Source of the DNA: Novosphingobium sp. HII-3
Lineage (GTDB): Bacteria > Pseudomonadota > Alphaproteobacteria > Sphingomonadales > Sphingomonadaceae
Assembly (NCBI RefSeq): GCF_002916655.1
Contig: NZ_PPSM01000029.1
Span: 1 to 33,377 of the forward strand
Reading direction: 5' to 3'
DNA: 33,377 nt
Part shown: positions 22,292 through 29,777 of the stretch, one piece after another
How positions within the stretch are numbered: the stretch's first letter is position 1
Layout: the number at the start of each line of letters is the position of its first letter
Notes under the pieces: generated by a model
The model's input: only the letters and a program-made list of their open reading frames with translations
Databases searched by the model: none
Told to the model about the DNA's origin: nothing
Program-made: the position numbers and the translations under genes

Positions 22292-24364
22292 ATGATTTCC
22301 GCTCGTTCGATCGCGCTTTGCGGCGCTGCAGTGTTCGCTGTGATGGCGGCTACCGCCCACGCGCAGGAACCGGCTGCCGATACGCCTGACGCGATGGCCA
22401 GCGGAGATGAAATCATCGTCACCGGTGCCATTTCCGGCACGAAGACCGAGACCCCCCTGATCCAGGTTCCTCAGCCGATTACGGTCATCACCTCGGAACA
22501 GTACCTCTCGCAGGGCGCGATCAACATCAGTGATACTGTGAAGTACGCCGCCGGCGTGCTCGCCAACGCCTATGGCCGCGACACCCGCGTCGACGGCTTC
22601 CGCGTACGCGGCATCAACGCGCTGCAGTTCCGCGACGGCATGCGCGATATCTTCTCCTATTACGCCAGCATCACGTCCGACCCCTACAATTTCGAGCGCG
22701 TCGAGATCGTGCGTGGTCCTGCTTCGGTGCTGTTCGGCCAGGGTTCGATCGGCGGTCTCGTCAATCTCGTGTCAAAGACGCCGGACTTCCGCACCGGCGG
22801 CGAATTCAATCTCGTCTACGGCAGCTACGACCGCAAGGAGGCCATGGGGGACGTCAACGTCGCGCTGACCGACACTCTGGCGGTGCGGGCGGTGGGCCGC
22901 GCGCGCGACGCCGACACTTACGTCGATCACGTTCCCGACGATCGCGTGATGTTCGCGCCGTCGCTCCGCTGGCAGCCGACCCCTGACACGAACATCGTGC
23001 TGACCGGGCTCTACCAGGAGGACGATACCGGTTCGACCTCGCAGTTCCTGCCGATCGTCGGGACGTTCCTCCCCAATCCGGCCAATCCGGACGCCCGGCT
23101 CGATCCCTACACCTTCGTCGGCAAGGCCGGCTGGGATCGCTATGCGGGCCGCTCCCTGCAAGGCGGCGGTGCCATCACGCATGACTTCTCGGATACCGTC
23201 CGTGTAAGCCTCAAGGCCCGCTACATCGACAGCGACCTTGAATACAGGACGCACTACGCCGACAGCTACTCAAACCCGACCAATCCCTTCGGACCTGACG
23301 GCCGCACCATCCCGCTTATCGCCGACGCAAGCGACGCGCGGATGAACGTCTTTTCGACCGACAACAACGTGCAGTTCAAGTTCAACACCGGCGCCAACAT
23401 CGAGCACACCCTGCTCGCCGGCATCGACTACAGCTGGAACAAGGTAGGCAAGCGGTACCGCTCCGGAGTAGACACGGTCGACCTCTACGACATCGACTAC
23501 GATGCGCTGCCGACCTATGAGCCGACCGGTCCGTTCATCAGCGAGAGCCAGAAGCAGCTGGGATTCTATGTGCAGGACCAGATCCGCGCCTTCGATCGCG
23601 TCTCTGTCGTCCTGGGCGCGCGCCGTGACCGCGTGACATCCTCGTCCGGCGCCAAGGACAACGCCACCACGTTCCGCGCGGGCATCATCGGTGAACTGGG
23701 CGCAGGCTTCGCGCCGTTCTTCAGCTACACCGAAAGCTTCCTGCCACAGGCCGGCTCGATCCAGAACACCGACGGCAGCATAGGCGATCCTTACAGACCG
23801 CTCACCGGCACCCAGTACGAAGCCGGCGTCAAGTGGCAGCCGCAACCGGAGACGCTCGTCACCGTCACCGCGTTCAAGATCAAGGAACAGAACCGCGTGC
23901 TCTATCTGGCCGGCAACGCGACCACCCAATCCGGCGTGCTGAACACCAAGGGCATCGAGGTCGAGGCAAGCCACACGCTGCCGGGTAACTTCCAGCTGCT
24001 GCTCAACTACGGCTACAACAAGCTGAAGTCGGAAACCGACACCAATCTCGACTACATGCCGCGCCATGTCGCCTCGGCGTGGACGACGAAGACCTTCGCC
24101 GTGCCGGGCGACGCCCAACTGCGCCTTGGCGCGGGTGTCACCTACAACGGCAAGAGCCGGTCGACCAGTGCGATCTGGTCCATCGTCACGCCTTCGCGCA
24201 CGAACGTCGATGCCCTGGCCGAGGTGACCTGGGAGAACTGGCGCTTCTCGGTCAACGCGACGAACTTGCTCAATGAGATCCAGTATGCGTCCTGCCTGGC
24301 GCGCGGCGACTGCTTCGTGGCGGCTCCGCGCAACGTGATGGGTTCGATCGGCTACCGCTTCTGA
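22292..24364 (+). CDS. TonB-dependent siderophore receptor
   Basis: A 690-aa outer-membrane receptor that imports a ferric siderophore with TonB energy. The signal peptide runs to about residue 25 (AAVFAVMAATAHA/QEP). A TonB-box-like EIIVTGA lies at 40-46. The plug domain (about 55-165) has PQPITVITSEQYLSQGA, RGINALQFRDGM and VEIVRGPASVLFGQGSIGGLVN. The 22-strand barrel follows to the terminal GSIGYRF with closing aromatic F. Loop features such as FFSYTESFLPQAG and GTQYEAGVKW are typical of FhuA/FoxA-type receptors. AAGGGG lies 6 bp before the ATG at 22292; a GTG two codons earlier is a poorer choice. The substrate is not known. Confidence 0.93.
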   Translation: MISARSIALCGAAVFAVMAATAHAQEPAADTPDAMASGDEIIVTGAISGTKTETPLIQVPQPITVITSEQYLSQGAINISDTVKYAAGVLANAYGRDTRVDGFRVRGINALQFRDGMRDIFSYYASITSDPYNFERVEIVRGPASVLFGQGSIGGLVNLVSKTPDFRTGGEFNLVYGSYDRKEAMGDVNVALTDTLAVRAVGRARDADTYVDHVPDDRVMFAPSLRWQPTPDTNIVLTGLYQEDDTGSTSQFLPIVGTFLPNPANPDARLDPYTFVGKAGWDRYAGRSLQGGGAITHDFSDTVRVSLKARYIDSDLEYRTHYADSYSNPTNPFGPDGRTIPLIADASDARMNVFSTDNNVQFKFNTGANIEHTLLAGIDYSWNKVGKRYRSGVDTVDLYDIDYDALPTYEPTGPFISESQKQLGFYVQDQIRAFDRVSVVLGARRDRVTSSSGAKDNATTFRAGIIGELGAGFAPFFSYTESFLPQAGSIQNTDGSIGDPYRPLTGTQYEAGVKWQPQPETLVTVTAFKIKEQNRVLYLAGNATTQSGVLNTKGIEVEASHTLPGNFQLLLNYGYNKLKSETDTNLDYMPRHVASAWTTKTFAVPGDAQLRLGAGVTYNGKSRSTSAIWSIVTPSRTNVDALAEVTWENWRFSVNATNLLNEIQYASCLARGDCFVAAPRNVMGSIGYRF

Positions 24365-24369
24365 TCCTT

Positions 24370-24407
24370 CCCGGTGCGCTGCTGCTCCCCCTCGGCAGCG
24401 CACCGGG
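24370..24407 (+). terminator. Stem-loop after the TonB receptor
   Basis: CCCGGTGCGCTGC (24370-24382) pairs perfectly with GCAGCGCACCGGG (24395-24407), a 13-bp stem. It lies 5 bp after the stop codon. No T-run follows, so it may need other factors. It separates the receptor from the convergent flippase gene. Confidence 0.55.
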
Positions 24408-24534
24408 AGCAACGCAGGGGCGCTCATTGTCGATCATTCCACGGCGAACGGGGTTGAGGGCGGCCCTGACATGGCACTGGTTGCCTGAGCAAGCAGGCCA
24501 CGTGCCGGTCGTGAGACGTACGACCAGACAGCGC

Positions 24535-26031
24535 CTACGATCGCCGCATCAGGCGTCTGCCCTCGTCGAGCAGGGTGTTGAGGGTCGCCCGACCTCGCGG
24601 GGTAGCGGCGACTGTCACCCAGAAGACCAGGTGGCCGATGGCGAGAAGCAGGACGACGTTCGTCCAACTGGCCGCCAGGTAACGGGTAAAAAGCCACACC
24701 GTTCCTGACGTCACAATCGCCCCCAGCGCATAGGGGATGAGTGCGCGCAACAATGCGTTGAAGGTGATCGGCCCCCTCCGCGTGGCCGCGTACCATAGCA
24801 GCGGACCCTGTACGCACCCTGTCGCGATGTAGGCGTTCGCTACACCCTGTATGCCCCATGGAAGCCCCACGACGAAGGAAGCAACAAAGGCAAGTGAACT
24901 CAGAAGGCCGTAGTTTCTCATCTCGCGCGTGCGGTTCTGAGTCGTGAACAGCCATCCGGTACTATTGCTGACCGGCGCGAAGAGTGCTCCTATCGCCAAG
25001 ACCTGGAAAATCGGGGCTACAGCATACCACTTCGCTCCAAGGACAGTGTAGATCACCAGTTGACTCGCCACCCCCGTCACCAGGATGCTCGGGTAGGTGA
25101 GAAGTATGACTGTCTCCAGAAGCATCAGATAGGACCTGCGATACTTCTCCCTGTCCTGGTCAAGTCTTGAAAGAAGGGGCGTGGCGACCTTCGCGATGGG
25201 GCCGGTGATCTGGCTGAGAGGCAACAGCAGCAGCTTGTAGGCACGATCATAGATGCCCAGTTGGACCTCGCCGAGAGTTCGCCCGATGAGGACGTTGTCC
25301 AGGTTGCGGGCGAAGTAGTTGAAGATGTTGAAGCCGGTCACGTTGCCGCCGAAGCCGAGGATTTCCCGCGCTTCTGGCGCCTTGCCGGGCCGTGACGGCA
25401 CCCAGCGCGCCAGCGACCATGCCAGCACGAGCGCGCTGATGGTAAGCGTCGCCTGACTGATCACGAGCGACCAGTAGGAAAAGCCGAGCAGTGCCGCTGA
25501 AATGCCGGCAATGGAGCTCAAGGTATAGGACCCCAGATCGACCGCCACCAGCGAACCGAATGCGAGGCGCCGGTTAAGCAAGGCCACGTGCTGATTGTAG
25601 AAGCCCGTCAACATCAGGATGGCGCCGAGCGCAACGAGTACGGGTTGAACGCGTGGTTCACCGTAGAAGATCGACGCCAGCGGAGCGCCCAGCATGACGA
25701 TGACGCCCGAGGTGACGCTGACCAGCGCGCTCGTCCAGAAAATGAGACTTAGCTGGGCCTGGCTGATTTCCGGCCGCTGCACCGTGGCCTGGCTGAGGCC
25801 AAGATCCGCAAACAGCGCCACAAAGGCTATCAGTGGGGCGGCCATTGCCAGCAGGCCGAATTCGGACGGCCCAAGAAGGCGGGCCATGACAATGGATACG
25901 ACGAACTGCAGCCCGAAGCGGAAGGCCTGGGCGGTCATGTTTATGGCGATGCCCTGTGCCGACTTGCGACGGATCGACGCGTGATTGCCTGGCGCGCGGC
26001 CGGCATCGAGTGCGGAAGGGTTAGCGCCCAA
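24535..26031 (-). CDS. Wzx-type lipopolysaccharide flippase (MOP superfamily)
   Basis: A 498-aa inner-membrane protein with about 12-14 TM segments, of the polysaccharide-export branch of the MOP superfamily. The opening RRKSAQGIAINMTAQAFRFG and MARLLGPSEFGLLAMA is the family's signature for the first two helices, followed by FADLGLSQATVQRPEIS and LLNRRLAFGSLV, and mid-protein YFARNLDNVLIGRTLG with LGIYDRAYKLL. It would move a lipid-linked oligosaccharide across the membrane. The start is probably a TTG at 26031, overlapping the upstream glycosyltransferase by 11 bp; the ATG at 25938 would cut off the conserved RRKSAQG. It is the last gene of a three-gene block. Confidence 0.9.
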   Translation of the reverse strand: MGANPSALDAGRAPGNHASIRRKSAQGIAINMTAQAFRFGLQFVVSIVMARLLGPSEFGLLAMAAPLIAFVALFADLGLSQATVQRPEISQAQLSLIFWTSALVSVTSGVIVMLGAPLASIFYGEPRVQPVLVALGAILMLTGFYNQHVALLNRRLAFGSLVAVDLGSYTLSSIAGISAALLGFSYWSLVISQATLTISALVLAWSLARWVPSRPGKAPEAREILGFGGNVTGFNIFNYFARNLDNVLIGRTLGEVQLGIYDRAYKLLLLPLSQITGPIAKVATPLLSRLDQDREKYRRSYLMLLETVILLTYPSILVTGVASQLVIYTVLGAKWYAVAPIFQVLAIGALFAPVSNSTGWLFTTQNRTREMRNYGLLSSLAFVASFVVGLPWGIQGVANAYIATGCVQGPLLWYAATRRGPITFNALLRALIPYALGAIVTSGTVWLFTRYLAASWTNVVLLLAIGHLVFWVTVAATPRGRATLNTLLDEGRRLMRRS

Positions 26032-26953
26032 TGTACTTGACGATCTTTTTCTTCAGCCAGCCCTGACCGGCGGAAGTCCGAAGCGATTTCCTCGCGACCC
26101 TGAGTTTGGACGGCAGGCTGTCGGCCTTTCCGAGAAGCTCATTCAGTTCATGCACTCTAAGGGCATCCGCACGGCGCCTGAACGCGCTCGACACTCCCGG
26201 ATCGGCGACGAAGGAGGGATGGCGAGACAAGGTCTGTGTTTCGCCAATCATGCGACCATAGTCCACCAGGGTTCGACTGAGGCCGGAATCCCGCGTCGTG
26301 TAGATGTAGCTCAGAACATCACGCGCCAGCACATAGCGTGCGCCTTTCACGAGCGCCTCGACCACGAAGTGGAAATCCTCGCCATGGCGAATGTCGGTAC
26401 GGTACTTCAGGCCATGTTCCTTTAGAAAAGGAATCCGGAACAGCGGCTTCAGCAGGCCATAGTCCGGTTCCCTGTTGTGCGGTCGTGCGCCGTCGACGAA
26501 TTCCCGCAGCCCAAGGACGGTTACCGGGGCATCTTCCTTGAACACGGCGCGCGACATCTCCTGACGGGCGTGCGAGAAGAAGCGCACCGATCCGGCCACG
26601 ATGTCAGCGTCCCGGGGCCTCGCAATCCGCACGAGGCGCTCCAGCGCACCGGGTGCCAGCGCATCGTCTGCGTCAAGAATGGCTCCCCATTCGCTAGCGG
26701 CATGCTCAAACGCGAGATTTCGGGCGCCTGACGGGCCAAGGTTCTTCTTGCTGTCGATGACGCGCAGGCGCGGGTCCTGCCGTGAAAGCCCCTGCAGCAC
26801 CGCGAGCGTATCGTCGGTCGAGCAGTCATTGACCGCGACGATTTCCAGAGCCACGCTCGGCTGATCCAGCGCGGACCGGATGGAGCGTTCCACAAAACCC
26901 GCACAGTTGTACGCGGGCAGGATTACGGACACCTCAGGCATGATAGCGCTCAT
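26021..26953 (-). CDS. Family 2 glycosyltransferase
   Basis: A 310-aa GT-A fold enzyme that adds a sugar from a nucleotide donor in the cytoplasm. It has the GT2 start VSVILPAYNCAGFVERSI (8-25), VNDCSTDDTLAVL (41-53), NLGPSGARNLAFEHA (71-85) and the metal-binding LDADDAL (93-99). The C-terminal part includes HGEDFHFVVEALV, the family's acceptor-side motif. I start at the ATG 26953, with GAGG 9 bp upstream; a GTG at 26968 adds five residues. It overlaps the flippase start, so the pair is coupled. The sugar is unknown. Confidence 0.92.
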   Translation of the reverse strand: MSAIMPEVSVILPAYNCAGFVERSIRSALDQPSVALEIVAVNDCSTDDTLAVLQGLSRQDPRLRVIDSKKNLGPSGARNLAFEHAASEWGAILDADDALAPGALERLVRIARPRDADIVAGSVRFFSHARQEMSRAVFKEDAPVTVLGLREFVDGARPHNREPDYGLLKPLFRIPFLKEHGLKYRTDIRHGEDFHFVVEALVKGARYVLARDVLSYIYTTRDSGLSRTLVDYGRMIGETQTLSRHPSFVADPGVSSAFRRRADALRVHELNELLGKADSLPSKLRVARKSLRTSAGQGWLKKKIVKYIGR

Positions 26954-27016
26954 CCTTTCAGTCCTCACTCAAGGCCGGGAGCAGGAGTTGATCGGATCGA
27001 CGGGGCAGAGGACAGA

Positions 27017-28267
27017 TCAGAGGCACTGGCCACCGCTCGCTTCTGCCCGCTTGGAGAGAACCGGCGCGTGCCAGAGCAACGCCGTCAGCCCCAGCGCTGC
27101 CGTGCGAAGCCGCTGGTTCACGGGATCGGCGATCGCGGCCCAGCACCGTGATGCCACCCGCACCAGCCTGTTCGAGGACGTCCGTGCTGTCGGCCGCATC
27201 AGGATATCGTACAGGGCCGTCAGCACGATGACTGTAAGGAAGAACACTCCGCTCAGCGCCAGCCGGCCCGGGATGTCGAAACCGTAGTCCCACGTGACGC
27301 AGATGAGGAACGCATTGCCCGCTGAGAAGGCGAACAGGCTGCGACGGCCCGGTATGGTGGCGCGTTGAGTCCAGCTTCCCTCGTGCCTGACAAGGCGGCA
27401 CAGCGCGATGATGCTTGTCGCACCGCACGCACCGGCGAAAAAGTAGAAGGGATGGTTCGCATTCCTGAGCACCATCCCCGCAGCGCTCTGTGCCGTCACC
27501 CTCTCCGGCCCCATCAGTGCCGTGGCAAGCGCTCCGAGTCCCAGCGCTGCGGCAAGCACGACAAATCGTCCGGTGGCAGCCCTCCTCGCCACGATTTCAC
27601 CGGAACGCTCTTCGTTCAGAATGCGCCCGATCAGCATTCCCAAGGCGACGAAGAACAGGCTGTGCAGCACGGAAGGACCGGTGACGGCGTCCCCGATGCC
27701 CAGGATCAGGTCTGCCATCCGCGCCGGAGCGTAATGAGCGAACTCCGGGTCCGGCGCCGGAAGAAGCACAAAAAGGGGGTGCGCCAGCAGGAGGAGGGTC
27801 GTCGTGGCGAGAAGCGGATAAAGGCCCCAACGCTGCCGCACGACAAGTAGAAGCGGCGCCATGAAAAACAATATCGCGTAATACCGCAATATGTCCGTCA
27901 AAGGGATCTTGCCCAGAAGGAGAGCGCCGAACAGTGCACTCTTGACGCTCGTCTTTCCCAGCAAAAGCAACGGCAGCAAAGTCAGGGCGTACAGAAGCCA
28001 GCAAAGCAGCCCCCGTTCGAAAAGCCGGGCGGTGACCGACTGCATTCCGTCGCGAACGGCGCGTCTTCTGTAGACGATTTCAAGCAGAGCACCGAACAGG
28101 ATAATGAACATGGGGGTCGCAAGCCTCACCGCGAACGCCACGTGCGGCTTGCCTTCGAAGAAATCGCGCCAGACATTTGTTGCGATGAAGGAGTGATTCA
28201 GCATGCCCAGAACGATCGCCACGGTCCGTGCGATATCCAGTCCCGGGATCTTGCCACCTGGTGGCAT
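27017..28267 (-). CDS. OpgC/acyltransferase-3-like membrane protein
   Basis: A 416-aa protein with about 10 TM segments. The opening IPGLDIARTVAIVLGMLNHSFIATNVW resembles the first helix of acyltransferase-3 and OpgC-type enzymes, with an N-H pair at the position of the active histidine. Later helices include FVRL-type FAVRLATPMFIILFGALLEI and ILRYYAILFFMAPLLL. These enzymes usually transfer acetyl or succinyl groups to surface glycans. I choose the ATG at 28267, which has AGGGAG 9 bp before it; a TTG at 28309 would add 14 residues. It heads the block with the glycosyltransferase (63 bp downstream) and flippase, so glycan modification is likely. Confidence 0.72.
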   Translation of the reverse strand: MPPGGKIPGLDIARTVAIVLGMLNHSFIATNVWRDFFEGKPHVAFAVRLATPMFIILFGALLEIVYRRRAVRDGMQSVTARLFERGLLCWLLYALTLLPLLLLGKTSVKSALFGALLLGKIPLTDILRYYAILFFMAPLLLVVRQRWGLYPLLATTTLLLLAHPLFVLLPAPDPEFAHYAPARMADLILGIGDAVTGPSVLHSLFFVALGMLIGRILNEERSGEIVARRAATGRFVVLAAALGLGALATALMGPERVTAQSAAGMVLRNANHPFYFFAGACGATSIIALCRLVRHEGSWTQRATIPGRRSLFAFSAGNAFLICVTWDYGFDIPGRLALSGVFFLTVIVLTALYDILMRPTARTSSNRLVRVASRCWAAIADPVNQRLRTAALGLTALLWHAPVLSKRAEASGGQCL

Positions 28268-28309
28268 CACAGAAGACTCCCTATCCGGTTCCGGCCGGAC
28301 ATTATCCAA

Positions 28310-28658
28310 GAGCGAGCGACAAGAGGCCTTCTAAAAAGAGTGATGCGGCGCTTCTTTTTTGCCTTCGTTCAGAGCTTTACAATAGGCTGCCCGGGAAATC
28401 CGGACGCGAAAGGCGGCTTGAGCTCATTTCGCTGCCCCCAGAGATTGAAAGCTGGCGCACATGGCTGCTAGCCTCCGCCGGTTGGTGCCAGCGATGCCCT
28501 TTTGGTCGACTGTTGCGGCAGAGGGCGTACCGGGGCGATCCACGGGAAAATTGCAAACCGCCGCTCAGCGAGCGTTCTACCGAATGACCGTTTCTATCGT
28601 AGCCGGGGCGCTTACCCCGCGCTAGACGACGAACCCCAACTCGCGGACATCGGACCCC
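28310..28658. other. Intergenic region, no gene seen
   Basis: This gap of about 350 bp separates the divergent polysaccharide block and the repair pair. It has lower GC around 28320-28400, including AAAAAG and CTTTTTT runs, which suits promoters for both directions. I see no ORF with family motifs and no clear stem-loop, tRNA or repeat. A plus-strand open frame at 28228-28587 crosses into the neighbouring gene and lacks any recognised motif. Confidence 0.5.
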
Positions 28659-29777
28659 ATGCGCTTCATCCACACCGCCGACTGGCAGCTCGGCAAACCC
28701 TTCGGCCGCTTCGATGCGGAGACCCGCGCCGCGCTCACCGAAGCCCGGTTCGACGTTATCGACACCCTTGGCAGGGCGGCGGTGGAGCATGGCGCTGGTC
28801 ATATCCTGGTCGCGGGTGACGTGTTCGACACCGAAGGGCCGGATGAGCGCACGGTGGTCCAGGCGGTCACCCGAATGGAGCGCCATGCCTGCCGCTGGTG
28901 GCTGTTGCCCGGCAACCACGATTTCGCACGAAACGGCGGCATCTGGGACCGCGTGCAAAGGCGCGCCGCCGCGAATGTCACCGTCCTGACCGCCCCCGCC
29001 GCGCACGAGATCGCAGACGGTGTATGGCTGCTGCCCGCGCCGCTGCTTCACCGCCATACGCTCGACGACCCGACCGAGGTGTTCGCGCGGATGGAAACTC
29101 CCGGCGCGCGGCTTCGCATCGGGCTGGCTCACGGCTCGATCCGCGGCTTTGGCACACAGGGCGAGACGAAGAACATGATTGCGCCTGACCGCGCGCGGCT
29201 CTCGAACCTCGATTATCTGGCGCTCGGCGACTGGCACGGCACACTGCAGGTCGATGCGCGCACCTGGTACTGCGGCACCCCCGAGACCGACCGGTTTCAG
29301 CCTGGCCGGGACGAGCCGGGACAGGCACTGCTGGTCGATCTCATGTCCGGCACGACCACCGTCAAGCCGATCCCCACCGGGCGCTTCCGTTGGTTGTCGC
29401 GTGACTGGCCCGTCGCGGACGCGATCGGCTTCACGGCGCTCGTCGACGACCTGCTGGCGTCGTGCGAGCCCGCCGCCACGCTTCTGCGCCTGACGCTTTC
29501 AGGTGTCGTCCCGCTGACAGACCGCGTGGCGATGCTGGCCCGCATTGAGGACGACCTGACCCACCGCCTGCGCCATCTCGATGTACGCGACGCCGACGTG
29601 GTGGCCAGGCCCACCGAGGAAGACCTCACCGCGTTGTCCAGCGAAGGCATGATCGGCCGGGCCGGTGCGCTGCTGCGGGCCAGGATCGCCGACGACGGCC
29701 CCGATGCGCCCCGCGCCCGCCGCGCGCTGGAGCGCCTCTTCGTAGAAGCGCTTCGTGAACGCGGAGAGGCCGCATGA
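28659..29777 (+). CDS. Mre11/SbcD-like metallophosphoesterase
   Basis: A 372-aa calcineurin-type nuclease of the SbcD/YhaO group, likely to act on DNA ends with the next gene's product. Metal-site motifs in order are HTADWQLG (5-12), VAGDVFD, LPGNHDF, LAHGSI and LGDWHG. Motif I reads DWQ where SbcD has DxH, so one canonical histidine is replaced by glutamine; I recall this DWQLG form in a subfamily of repair exonucleases, so it may be normal. The C-terminal part (about 255-372) is helical and would be the capping and partner-binding domain. It shares an ATGA overlap (29774-29777) with the Rad50-like gene. Confidence 0.88.
   Translation: MRFIHTADWQLGKPFGRFDAETRAALTEARFDVIDTLGRAAVEHGAGHILVAGDVFDTEGPDERTVVQAVTRMERHACRWWLLPGNHDFARNGGIWDRVQRRAAANVTVLTAPAAHEIADGVWLLPAPLLHRHTLDDPTEVFARMETPGARLRIGLAHGSIRGFGTQGETKNMIAPDRARLSNLDYLALGDWHGTLQVDARTWYCGTPETDRFQPGRDEPGQALLVDLMSGTTTVKPIPTGRFRWLSRDWPVADAIGFTALVDDLLASCEPAATLLRLTLSGVVPLTDRVAMLARIEDDLTHRLRHLDVRDADVVARPTEEDLTALSSEGMIGRAGALLRARIADDGPDAPRARRALERLFVEALRERGEAA

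Noticed and set aside
23270..24427. 385-codon minus-strand frame opposite the TonB receptor
   Set aside because: The receptor is full length with plug and barrel motifs; the antisense frame has no motif.
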